Of a stretch of DNA of 25,649 nt, positions 7,144 through 14,771 are shown in pieces (the stretch's first letter is position 1; every line of letters starts with the position of its first letter). The DNA is taken from the IMG/VR virus record IMGVR_UViG_3300028277_000019, positions 1 through 25,649 of that record, one strand, 5' to 3'. The position numbers and the translations under genes were made by a program. This DNA is from a virus. The notes below the pieces were generated by a model. It was not told where the DNA came from. It made no database searches and saw only the letters and a program-made list of their open reading frames with translations.

Positions 7144-8020
7144 TGCTGGTGTAAGCCAATCAGGTCTCCTTAATAAATCAGGTGGATTTGATGCTTGGAA
7201 AGGTTGGCCTCGTCAATTAGCAAGGAAATTTCCTCAACATGAGATCCATCTATTTGCATCGCCAGGAGGTGGGCAGAATAATATGGAAGCTGCTTTGAGG
7301 ACTTGCCTTGTTGAAGATTATGAAATGGTGATCCTTCAATTTACAACACAACGTCAAATGTATCCTTTGACAATAGAAAGAAAATCAAAGAAGTATGATG
7401 GTACATTAGATTCATGGTTCCGCACAGGTAGAAAAGGAAACTTCTTTCTACATCAACAAAAGATGAAAAGTCTTTCTGTAAAGAATTATGTTGTAGAAAG
7501 AAAATGTGTTCAGGTAGGACCCCATTGGGATAGCCGCATGGGATTAGATCTTGATGGCACAAAAGTAAATGCAAATGAATTACCTCAAGTTATATTAGAT
7601 GCTCTTATAGATAATGAATACTTTAATGAGATGGCAGAGACATTTTATAATTGTCGAAATATGTATAAGAAATTATTTAAACATTTTTTCTCTATGTTGT
7701 GGGTGCCTACTTATAAGCACGGTCCAACTCATGTTGATCAAGCTTTAATTGAAGTAGAAAATAAAGTTCCAATATTCGTAGAAGAGTTTCTAACAGGTAA
7801 AAATTTAACAAACCAGGTGGATTGGAAATTAACTATATATGATTGGTTAGTTGAATATTATTCAAAAACTATGTCTCGTGAAGATGCCAATAGAATTATA
7901 TATCACGAGTATGCCCTATACAAAGGACACTTAGGGGAAAAGAAACAACATGAAGTTTTAAATCAATACTTATTAAAACATAATGAATTTTACGGAGCTT
8001 TAAATGGAAAAGAAGCATAA
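7112..8020 (+). CDS. SGNH-hydrolase-like protein, second copy type
   Basis: This 302-residue protein begins MKVGIIGCSHSAG, placing a nucleophile-like Ser in a G-x-S-x-S block at 7-11, followed by FASPGGGQNNM (48-58), typical of the glycine/asparagine block in SGNH proteins, and VILQFTTQRQM (73-83) in the place of block III. A clear catalytic His block was not found, so enzyme activity is uncertain. AAAGGA lies 3 nt before ATG 7112. It is the last gene of the 1276-8020 run and has no signal peptide. It is not a close copy of the 4464-5156 protein. Confidence 0.5.
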   Translation: MKVGIIGCSHSAGVSQSGLLNKSGGFDAWKGWPRQLARKFPQHEIHLFASPGGGQNNMEAALRTCLVEDYEMVILQFTTQRQMYPLTIERKSKKYDGTLDSWFRTGRKGNFFLHQQKMKSLSVKNYVVERKCVQVGPHWDSRMGLDLDGTKVNANELPQVILDALIDNEYFNEMAETFYNCRNMYKKLFKHFFSMLWVPTYKHGPTHVDQALIEVENKVPIFVEEFLTGKNLTNQVDWKLTIYDWLVEYYSKTMSREDANRIIYHEYALYKGHLGEKKQHEVLNQYLLKHNEFYGALNGKEA

Positions 8021-8049
8021 ACTACTTTATAATTTATAGAATATCTTTA

Positions 8050-8071
8050 TTCAAAAAAAATTCAAAAAAAA
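8050..8071 (+). repeat. Tandem 11-nt direct repeat with phased A-tracts
   Basis: TTCAAAAAAAA occurs twice back to back (8050-8060, 8061-8071). Two A8 tracts spaced 11 bp apart, near one helical turn, would bend DNA. It lies 60 nt upstream of a perfect promoter and could act as a distant UP-type or architectural element; that role is inferred. Confidence 0.6.
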
Positions 8072-8120
8072 CATCAATGATATCAAAGCGATTGGGTCTA
8101 ACCCATTGTATTCATTGATG
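8072..8120 (+). other. Nested inverted repeat between operons
   Basis: CATCAATGA (8072-8080) pairs perfectly with TCATTGATG (8112-8120), and inside it TGGGT (8093-8097) pairs with ACCCA (8101-8105) around a 3-nt loop. No T-run follows, so it is not a standard terminator. It lies between the end of the modification cluster and the promoter at 8131 and may be an operator, an mRNA end-protecting stem or a weak terminator. Its right arm begins with TCATTGAT, an octamer also present at the same distance from the next early promoter. Confidence 0.45.
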
Positions 8121-8130
8121 ATCATTTCTG

Positions 8131-8159
8131 TTGACATTTTGGTCTAGTTGTGATATAAT
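8131..8159 (+). promoter_or_regulatory. Perfect sigma70-type early promoter (E1)
   Basis: TTGACA (8131-8136), a 17-bp spacer and TATAAT (8154-8159) match the consensus at all 12 positions. It is extended by TTT after the -35 and ATA after the -10, shared with three other promoters in the window. Transcription should begin near 8166 and serve the VWA/peptidase-like gene at 8197. Confidence 0.9.
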
Positions 8160-8196
8160 ATAGGTACAGAATAAGAAACGCGAACGAGAGAGAAAC

Positions 8197-10749
8197 ATGA
8201 GCGAACTACGAGAACAAAAATCAATCCTAGCTAAGTTGATGGTTTCCGAGAATATCACGGTCCGTCATGCTAAAGTTCCTACCGCAGGATTTGATCCTAA
8301 ATCAAGAACCTTGGTTCTTCCAATCCTTAAAGAGATGGAAGGAGAAGTCTATGACTTATTCGTTTGTCATGAGGTTGGACACGCCTTATATACGCCAGCA
8401 GAAGGTTGGCATAAAGTGGTTTCCGAATTCGGACCAAACTACAAAGGGTTTTTAAATATTGTCGAAGATGCCAGAATTGAAAAATTGATCAAACGCAAAT
8501 ATCATGGTGCTGCAAAAGCAATGCATGCAGGTTATCAGGTTTTGATGCATGAACGCGATTTTATGGGATTCAAGAAATATAAAATAGATATCAATACAGC
8601 TCCTCTGATTGATAAACTCAATATACATTTTAAAAGTGGATTACGCGAAGCAGTAAGATTCACTGAAGAGGAAATGTATTTTGTTCGCGAGATGGAAAAT
8701 CTTGAGACATGGGATGATGTAGAGCAATTAACAGGTGAGCTTTGGGATTGGTGTTCAGATCGAGAAGAACAGTTACAACAGTTCGATGAAATGCAGATGC
8801 AAATGGACACTGAAGAAGATTCGGATTGTGAGGAAGATTGTGAATGGGATGATAATGACAATATGCAAGATATTGTACCTCCAAATCCAGATAAGGAAAA
8901 TCCAGAAAACGAAGATCAGGTAAGCAAAGAAGATTGTGATGCACCAGTTGATAGTTGTCCTGAAACAGATGGAGATGGTCCAGAAGAACAACTGAAAGCA
9001 AATGAAGATGGAGAATCACCTGTAGATCAAACCAAAGATGAATCTCAAAAAGAAGCTGCTCCAAAAAATCAAGCTGGTGGTTCAGAAGGTGGAGATGATA
9101 CATGGTACGATGAAGATCCTTGGACGTGGGATAAACCTGAACCTCAATCAATTACTGATAAAGAGTTTAGAGCTCATGAAGAAGAATTAGTTCATGAAGA
9201 TGCGATCGAAATTCGATATTTTAATTCACCGAAACTGAATATCAAAAACAATGGTTTGGTTGTCACATACAAAGAGTTGATGAAAGAACATAAGATCAGA
9301 ATCGAAAAGAAGGCGGAGGTATATGAAACCGAATCACAACTTCCATTTGAATATGCACGCGAGTATTTGAAATTAGTTGATAAGGATAATAAACCAGTTG
9401 TTAATTATCTCGCAAAAGAATTTGAGATGAAGAAGAAAGCAGCGGAATATAAAAGATCACAGACTGCTAATTCGGGAATCATATCTTTAACAGATATTCA
9501 CAAATACAAATATTCAGATAATATTTTCAAGAAAGTCACGATCGTTCCAGAAGGAAAGAATCACGGATTATATATGTTGTGTGATTGGTCAGGATCGATG
9601 CATGATAAGATGATTCCAACATTTATTCAGTTGTTGCAATTAGTAGACTTTTGTAGAAAGTGTGCAATCAAACATGAAGTATATGCCTTCATAGATTATG
9701 CTTATGATGAAGATGGACATGATATAAGTGTGAGACAGGCACAGAGACCTTTAGAAGAAAAGATAGCTGGTAATATTTCATCTGCAGGTGATCACCGAGC
9801 GGTACAATTAGTGGAGATCTTTTCAGATAAAATGTCAGCAAAAGATTTTCGTGATATGAGAGAACAGTTGGTTGTTTCTTTACTTCGATGTGATAGTGAG
9901 TTTCACAACGCTCCTTATCAAGCAAGAAAAAGAATGCAGGCTAAGATAAAAGCAGATGTATATGGTAAGAAGCTTCGCGTAATTAAAGAGACCAAGCAAG
10001 AGATGATTTGGGATAAGATGAGAGAAGAAAAAGAAATATCTACATGGGATTGGAGCGCTATATCGAATCGATATAATTTTCCATTATCACGTCTTTGTGG
10101 AACACCATTAAATTCTGCAATCATGTTTAGTATTCCAAATGTAAATAGATTCAAAAAAGATAATAGATTAGATATTGTTAATACAATTATTTTAACAGAT
10201 GGTGAATCAAATTCAGCTCACAGTTATTGGAAAGCGGACAAGGAAGATGGGAAGATTAGATCTTATAACATTGAGAATCAAATAGGAGGCGATCCTGTTC
10301 GTAATAAGTTAGTAGATACCGAAACAAAAAAAGTATTTGATTGGACACGTAAAAGTAGTTGGGGTGAAACACGTAATACACTTGAGTATTACAAGTATAA
10401 AACATTTTCGAATGTTGTTGGATTCTTCCTTTGTACTAGTGGAGATCAGGCTGGTAGGATAGGATCAAAAGATCAAAGGATAAAAACAGGATCATCATTC
10501 AGCCAAGATGCATATACAGATGCAAAATCAGACTATAATAGGAACGGATTTTTTATAAGTACGAACTTAGGATATTCAGAATTGTATGTGATTAAAGCAA
10601 ACAAGTCAGTTCAGACGGAAGATGAGATTGATCTTGATACCGATAAGCAGTTGACTACAGCGCAGATAACACGTGCATTCAAAAAGTTTCAGAAAGGAAA
10701 ACTTGAGAAGCGCGTTCTGCTTAATCGATTTGCAGAAATGGTAGCATAA
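8197..10749 (+). CDS. CobT-like VWA-domain protein with HEVGH metallopeptidase-like motif
   Basis: This 850-residue protein has three parts. The N-terminal part (1 to about 190) contains VCHEVGHAL with a gluzincin-like zinc motif HEVGH at 58-62 and a downstream NIVEDARIE (87-95) that could supply the third ligand. Then comes a long acidic, low-complexity linker (about 195-310, rich in Asp, Glu, Gln, Pro). The C-terminal part has a von Willebrand A domain with MIDAS motif DWSGS at 463-467 and a later ILTDGES (D668). VWA partners of MoxR/CobS AAA+ ATPases bind substrate through the MIDAS metal; the next gene encodes such an ATPase. No CobN chelatase is present, so cobalt insertion is unlikely to be the whole function. 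Gene starts 37 nt after a perfect promoter. The actual substrate is unknown. Confidence 0.8.
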   Translation: MSELREQKSILAKLMVSENITVRHAKVPTAGFDPKSRTLVLPILKEMEGEVYDLFVCHEVGHALYTPAEGWHKVVSEFGPNYKGFLNIVEDARIEKLIKRKYHGAAKAMHAGYQVLMHERDFMGFKKYKIDINTAPLIDKLNIHFKSGLREAVRFTEEEMYFVREMENLETWDDVEQLTGELWDWCSDREEQLQQFDEMQMQMDTEEDSDCEEDCEWDDNDNMQDIVPPNPDKENPENEDQVSKEDCDAPVDSCPETDGDGPEEQLKANEDGESPVDQTKDESQKEAAPKNQAGGSEGGDDTWYDEDPWTWDKPEPQSITDKEFRAHEEELVHEDAIEIRYFNSPKLNIKNNGLVVTYKELMKEHKIRIEKKAEVYETESQLPFEYAREYLKLVDKDNKPVVNYLAKEFEMKKKAAEYKRSQTANSGIISLTDIHKYKYSDNIFKKVTIVPEGKNHGLYMLCDWSGSMHDKMIPTFIQLLQLVDFCRKCAIKHEVYAFIDYAYDEDGHDISVRQAQRPLEEKIAGNISSAGDHRAVQLVEIFSDKMSAKDFRDMREQLVVSLLRCDSEFHNAPYQARKRMQAKIKADVYGKKLRVIKETKQEMIWDKMREEKEISTWDWSAISNRYNFPLSRLCGTPLNSAIMFSIPNVNRFKKDNRLDIVNTIILTDGESNSAHSYWKADKEDGKIRSYNIENQIGGDPVRNKLVDTETKKVFDWTRKSSWGETRNTLEYYKYKTFSNVVGFFLCTSGDQAGRIGSKDQRIKTGSSFSQDAYTDAKSDYNRNGFFISTNLGYSELYVIKANKSVQTEDEIDLDTDKQLTTAQITRAFKKFQKGKLEKRVLLNRFAEMVA

Positions 10750-10769
10750 TGCAAATTTGTTTTATAATA

Positions 10770-10801
10770 ATTTCAACAAGATATAAGGAACGCGTTGAAA
10801 T
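10770..10801 (+). other. 8-bp inverted repeat between the two promoter-driven genes
   Basis: ATTTCAAC (10770-10777) is perfectly complementary to GTTGAAAT (10794-10801), with a 16-nt loop. It lies 20 nt after the stop codon at 10749 and just before the next promoter. There is no T-run, so it may be a weak terminator, an mRNA 3' stem or an operator. Confidence 0.35.
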
Positions 10802-10819
10802 CATTGATAAACAAAAAGG

Positions 10820-10848
10820 TTGACATTTTGTCAAACTTATGGTATAAT
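10820..10848 (+). promoter_or_regulatory. Perfect sigma70-type early promoter (E2)
   Basis: TTGACA (10820-10825), 17-bp spacer and TATAAT (10843-10848), again followed by ATA, serve the CobS-like gene at 10885. The -35 is part of a small palindrome, TTGACA-TTT-TGTCAA (10820-10834), which could be a repressor site. The octamer TCATTGAT lies 19 nt upstream of the -35, exactly as at promoter E1. Confidence 0.9.
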
Positions 10849-10884
10849 ATATCATAATGAATAATAACTTAGAGAGAGTAGATT

Positions 10885-12045
10885 ATGACACACCGAGACC
10901 AATTAGTTGAAGCCTGGAAGAAAGTACATGGAGATTCAAAAGTGCTTGAGAGATCTGAGGTAAATAGAGTAGCCGAGGAAGCAGGACTTAAAGAGCCGAA
11001 TCAGAATTTTTTGAGTAAACTTAGAGTTGGCCGAAATCAATTTTCGATTGCCAATTATGGACAAGCATTACAAATTATGCCACAAGCAAAGTGGGGCGAT
11101 CAATATCGGAAGCCTAAAGCAATTGATGCACGTGAAGTGCAACATGAGACGGCAGTTAAAAAGGTTAGCGAAGAAGTTTCATTCGTACCTTCCCCCGATC
11201 CTAATTATGTTAAAGCAGGTTATTTTACAGAACTTGTAAGAATCATAAATTCCGGAATGTTCATTCCAACATTCATTACTGGTCTTTCTGGTATGGGGAA
11301 AACCAAAGAGGTTTTCGAAGCAGCAGCAAAAAGTAAACGTGAATTAATTCGAGTCAATATTACAATTGAAACTGATGAGGATGATTTACTTGGTCACTAT
11401 ACCCTTAAAGATGGTGAAACTGTTTGGGAAGATGGACCTGTTATCGTTGCAATGGAAAGAGGAGCAATTCTTCTTCTTGATGAGATTGACCTTGCATCAA
11501 ATAAAATCATGTGTCTACAACCAGTGCTTGAAGGTGGAGACATCTTCTTGAAGAAGATTAACAGACTCGTTAAACCAGCACCTGGATTCAATATTATTGC
11601 GACGGCGAATACTAAAGGAAAAGGATCTGAGGATGGGAGATTCATTGGAACAAACATTCTTAATGAAGCTTTCCTTGATCGTTTCCCATTAACGTTCGAA
11701 CAAGATTATCCAAATGCGACAACAGAGAAAAAGATTATTACCAAGATCCTCGCAAATTATGAAGTCAAAGATGAAACATTTGTTGATCACTTAGTACAGT
11801 GGACCGATGTAATTCGTAGGACTTATGATGACGGTGGCATTGATGAGATTATCTCAACACGTCGTTTGGTAAATATTTGTAATTCATATATGGTATTCAG
11901 AGACAAGATGAAAGCGATCGAATTTTCGATCAATCGTTTTGATGAAGATACTAAAAATGGTTTTATGGATCTATGGAGTAAAGTAGATCCTGCAGCAACC
12001 CCTGAAACAGATGAAGAACCTGCCGAAGAAGCAAAAGAAGAATAA
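10885..12045 (+). CDS. cobS: CobS/MoxR-like AAA+ ATPase
   Basis: This 386-residue AAA+ ATPase is of the type annotated as CobS in marine T4-like phages. After a helical N-terminal domain (about 1-100) the ATPase core shows Walker A GLSGMGKT (133-140), a CobS/MoxR-type segment DDLLGHYTLKDGETVWEDGP (166-185), Walker B ILLLDEID (195-202), sensor 1 in IATANTKG (238-245) and an arginine-finger-like FLDRFP (263-268). The tail is acidic (EEPAEEAKEE). In bacteria CobS drives CobN/CobT cobaltochelatase; MoxR relatives remodel proteins with VWA partners. Here the partner is most likely the upstream VWA protein. The gene has its own perfect promoter, so it is expected to be expressed early. Confidence 0.9.
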   Translation: MTHRDQLVEAWKKVHGDSKVLERSEVNRVAEEAGLKEPNQNFLSKLRVGRNQFSIANYGQALQIMPQAKWGDQYRKPKAIDAREVQHETAVKKVSEEVSFVPSPDPNYVKAGYFTELVRIINSGMFIPTFITGLSGMGKTKEVFEAAAKSKRELIRVNITIETDEDDLLGHYTLKDGETVWEDGPVIVAMERGAILLLDEIDLASNKIMCLQPVLEGGDIFLKKINRLVKPAPGFNIIATANTKGKGSEDGRFIGTNILNEAFLDRFPLTFEQDYPNATTEKKIITKILANYEVKDETFVDHLVQWTDVIRRTYDDGGIDEIISTRRLVNICNSYMVFRDKMKAIEFSINRFDEDTKNGFMDLWSKVDPAATPETDEEPAEEAKEE

Positions 12046-12059
12046 AAATAAAATAGTCC

Positions 12060-12088
12060 TTGACATTTTAAACGTTATCGCCTATAAT
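12060..12088 (+). promoter_or_regulatory. Perfect sigma70-type early promoter (E3)
   Basis: TTGACA (12060-12065), 17-bp spacer and TATAAT (12083-12088) precede the glycosyltransferase/clamp/clamp-loader operon. Genes 12136 to 16313 follow with gaps of 6 nt or less or overlaps, so this is probably the early promoter for the DNA replication operon. It overlaps a dyad and a late-like element described separately. Confidence 0.9.
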
Positions 12089-12108
12089 ATAAATAGATGA
12101 TAACGTTT
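12070..12108 (+). promoter_or_regulatory. 10-bp perfect dyad enclosing overlapping early -10 and T4-late-like TATAAATA
   Basis: AAACGTTATC (12070-12079) and GATAACGTTT (12099-12108) are perfect inverted repeats; a G-T pair extends them. The 19-nt centre holds the early -10 TATAAT (12083-12088) and, overlapping by one base, TATAAATA (12088-12095), the T4 late-promoter consensus. Reading through from upstream, RNA would fold into a hairpin followed by TTTTCTGTTTATTT, a possible terminator of the cobS unit. On DNA the dyad could be an operator. Which of these applies is inference. Confidence 0.55.
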
Positions 12109-12135
12109 TCTGTTTATTTAATATGAAAGGAGTGA

Positions 12136-13134
12136 ATGCAGATCGAAGTTCCAATAGCTGAGTTAAGAAAGAAAAAGATTTTTGTAGCTACACCAATGTA
12201 TGGTGGAATGTGTAGTGGAATGTATACAAAAGCTTGTTGTGACTTAGCAACTACAGCCACCAAATATCAAATCGATTTAAAATTCTTTTATCTATTCAAC
12301 GAATCCTTAATTACAAGAGCACGAAATTATTGTGTTGATGAGTTCTTGAGATCCGGTTATACACATCTCATGTTCATTGATGCAGATATTTGTTTCGATC
12401 CGAATTACGTTCTTACACTAGCAGCGCTATGTGATGAAACGAAACCAATCATTGGTGGTATATATCCTAAGAAGTGTATTGCTTGGGAGAAGGTTCGTAA
12501 TGCTGTTGATAAAGGATTAGCTGATGATGATCCAATGACGCTTGAAAGATTTACAGGTGATTTTGTTTTCAATCCAGTAGGAGGTCAACAAACTATTTCA
12601 TTATCAGAACCAGTAGAAGCTTTGGAAATAGGAACTGGGTTTATGATGCTTCAACGTGAAGTATTAGAAAAGTTCGCAAAAGAATATCCTAAGTTTCGAT
12701 ATAAACCAGATCATAACCGTTCAGAACACTTTGACGGTTCCAGATACATTCATGCATTCTTTGATACTATTATTGATAATGATCATTGGATGGGTGAAGG
12801 TAGATCGGAAAATTCCGATCGTTATCTATCAGAAGATTATATGTTCTGTCAATTAGCACATAAGATAGATATCAAAACTTTTCTATGTCCTTGGATGAAA
12901 TTATCCCATGTTGGAACATATGTATTCTCCGGTAACTTACCAGATATGGGTGCATTGGAATATGCCGCGCATGGATATGATACTGAGAATAGACCTTTCT
13001 TAGAAGACAGAAAAAAGAAAAAGTCTGCAGAGGGAATGAATAGAAAAGAACGTAGAAAGCTCGCGTCGAAAAAACGCAAGGATGATAAGAAGTCAGAGAA
13101 ACCTGATTATTCAAAAAGTCCTAACCATTTATAG
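12136..13134 (+). CDS. Glycosyltransferase (GT-A fold, GT2-like) with basic tail
   Basis: This 332-residue protein shows the GT-A pattern: a first strand KKKIFVATPMYGG (12-24), a conserved LITRARNYCVDEF (58-70), and the metal/nucleotide-binding LMFIDADICFDP (78-89, DAD at 82-84). Later EDYMFCQLA (about 230-238) resembles the catalytic-base ED segment of GT2 enzymes. The last 45 or so residues are very Lys/Arg-rich (RKKKKSAEGMNRKERRK), unusual for a sugar transferase and suggestive of nucleic acid or membrane contact. Strong AAAGGAG precedes ATG 12136. It is the first gene of the replication operon, 6 nt before the sliding clamp. The acceptor is unknown: DNA, a virion protein or a host glycan. 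Confidence 0.78.
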   Translation: MQIEVPIAELRKKKIFVATPMYGGMCSGMYTKACCDLATTATKYQIDLKFFYLFNESLITRARNYCVDEFLRSGYTHLMFIDADICFDPNYVLTLAALCDETKPIIGGIYPKKCIAWEKVRNAVDKGLADDDPMTLERFTGDFVFNPVGGQQTISLSEPVEALEIGTGFMMLQREVLEKFAKEYPKFRYKPDHNRSEHFDGSRYIHAFFDTIIDNDHWMGEGRSENSDRYLSEDYMFCQLAHKIDIKTFLCPWMKLSHVGTYVFSGNLPDMGALEYAAHGYDTENRPFLEDRKKKKSAEGMNRKERRKLASKKRKDDKKSEKPDYSKSPNHL

Positions 13135-13140
13135 GAAAAT

Positions 13141-13827
13141 ATGATTATACATAATGAGACTGTTGAATATTTAAAAAACTTTGCTGAGATTAATCAAAGC
13201 CTGGTTATCGAAAAAGGTAAAGTCATTAAGACAGTTAGTGAACAGACAAATGTAATGGCAAAAGCAGAACTCGGACAAGAGTTCCCACAAGACTTTGCGA
13301 TCTATGATCTCAATAAGTTTCTGGGTGTTCTTTCTTTATTCGTTGAGCCACAGTTTGACTTTAGTGAAAAGTCTGTAAAAGTTCAATCAAGTGTTGATGC
13401 AAATAATTATACAGCTGGAGATCAGATAGCTGAATATCAATTTGCCAACATGTCTTTGTTTGAAAATGAAAAAAAGATTCTTGCAAAAGATATTAAGTTG
13501 CCAGAACCGGAAGCTTCATTTAAACTTGAAGAGAAGTATTTCGTTTCTATTATGAGAGCAGCTTCAGTTATGAGTCTACCAGAAATTGCTGTTATAGCAA
13601 AGGATGGAAAGATTAAATTGCAAGCAATTGATTCCAAAACATCCGTCGACAGTTATGCAGTTGACTTGGGTAATTCTGATTCTAATTTTAAAATGATTTT
13701 CAAACTTGAAAATCTTAAATTGATGAAAGGGACTTATGATGTGAAAATATCAAATAAGGGTCTTGGACATTTTAAGAACACAGAAAAGAAACTTGAGTAT
13801 TGGATTGCAACTGAACAGACAGTATAA
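13141..13827 (+). CDS. 45: DNA polymerase sliding clamp (T4 gp45-like)
   Basis: The sliding clamp is a trimeric ring that tethers the phage polymerase to DNA and, in T4, also activates late transcription. This 228-residue protein has the same length as T4 gp45. Matching segments include TVEYLKNFAEIN near the N-terminus (T4: TALLKNFATIN) and DFAIYDLNKFLGVLSLF at about 51-67 (T4: DVAIYDLNGFLGILSL). The second half is more diverged but keeps the alternating strand pattern. It is followed after 5 nt by the clamp loader gene 44, as in T4. Presence of a gp45 supports the idea that the TATAAATA elements here are real late promoters. Confidence 0.93.
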   Translation: MIIHNETVEYLKNFAEINQSLVIEKGKVIKTVSEQTNVMAKAELGQEFPQDFAIYDLNKFLGVLSLFVEPQFDFSEKSVKVQSSVDANNYTAGDQIAEYQFANMSLFENEKKILAKDIKLPEPEASFKLEEKYFVSIMRAASVMSLPEIAVIAKDGKIKLQAIDSKTSVDSYAVDLGNSDSNFKMIFKLENLKLMKGTYDVKISNKGLGHFKNTEKKLEYWIATEQTV

Positions 13828-13832
13828 GGATT

Positions 13833-14771
13833 ATGACAGATAATATATTATGGGTTGAGGCGTATAGACCTCAAAAGGTAGCAGACTGTATTCTTCCTGA
13901 TCATCTGAAGAATCCATTCCAATCATTTGTAGAAAAAGGAAATATTCCTAATCTATTATTGACTGGAGGGCCTGGTGTTGGTAAAACAACAATTGCGAAA
14001 GCAATGTGTAAGGAGATTGGTTCTGACTATCTTGTTGTGAATGGTTCTCAAGAATCTGGTATTGATTTATTGAGAGTCAAACTAGAAAATTATTGTAGTA
14101 GTGTTTCATTACTGGGTGGTAGAAAAGTTGTTATAATTGATGAGGCAGATTATTTAAATCCTCAATCTACACAACCAGCCTTGAGAGGATTTATTGAACA
14201 GTTTTCTGAAAACTGTAGTTTTATTTTTACATGTAATTATTTACATAGGATTATTGAACCAATTCATTCTAGATGTTCTGTAATTGAATTTAAGATAGAT
14301 AAAAAGGATGCACCTGCGATTGCTCAATCTATGTTAGATAGAACAAAGCAAATCCTTGACGAGAATAATGTTAACTATAATGAAAAGGTTCTCGTTGAAT
14401 TAATAATGAGATATTATCCAGATTTTAGAAGGACATTAAATGAGTTACAACGTTATAGTGCTACAGGTGGTATTGACAGCGGGGTTCTCGGTCAATTGGG
14501 CGATGCTAACTTTCTTGCTCTTATCAACGCATTAAAAGAAAAGAACTTTACAAAGGTTCGTAAATGGGTGAATGATTCAAGTCATACAGATCCAAGAAAC
14601 ATATATAGACAGTTATATGATAATTTACATGAACATTTAACACCTAACACATTACCACCAATTATTTTATTATTGGCTGATTATCAATATAAATCTGCAT
14701 TCGCAGCAGATCAACAAATCAATCTAACCGCATGCTTGATCGAAGTAATGGTTGAAGGACAATGGCAATGA
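13833..14771 (+). CDS. 44: Clamp loader large subunit (T4 gp44-like AAA+ ATPase)
   Basis: This subunit of the 44/62 complex uses ATP to open the gp45 ring and place it on primer-template DNA. The 312-residue protein (T4: 319) carries LWVEAYRPQKVADCI (6-20), typical of clamp loaders, Walker A GGPGVGKT (45-52), Walker B VVIIDEAD (99-106), the sensor 1 region FIFTCNY (130-136) and the arginine-finger motif SRC (146-148). The C-terminal third is the helical collar domain. It lies 5 nt after gene 45 and overlaps gene 62 by 4 nt. Confidence 0.95.
   Translation: MTDNILWVEAYRPQKVADCILPDHLKNPFQSFVEKGNIPNLLLTGGPGVGKTTIAKAMCKEIGSDYLVVNGSQESGIDLLRVKLENYCSSVSLLGGRKVVIIDEADYLNPQSTQPALRGFIEQFSENCSFIFTCNYLHRIIEPIHSRCSVIEFKIDKKDAPAIAQSMLDRTKQILDENNVNYNEKVLVELIMRYYPDFRRTLNELQRYSATGGIDSGVLGQLGDANFLALINALKEKNFTKVRKWVNDSSHTDPRNIYRQLYDNLHEHLTPNTLPPIILLLADYQYKSAFAADQQINLTACLIEVMVEGQWQ

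Noticed and set aside
8535-9151. Several long minus-strand ORFs opposite the VWA/peptidase gene
   Set aside because: They lie opposite a Glu/Asp/Gln-rich low-complexity coding stretch, which yields long Ser/Leu/His-rich antisense frames; no RBS or domain, and the sense gene is well supported.
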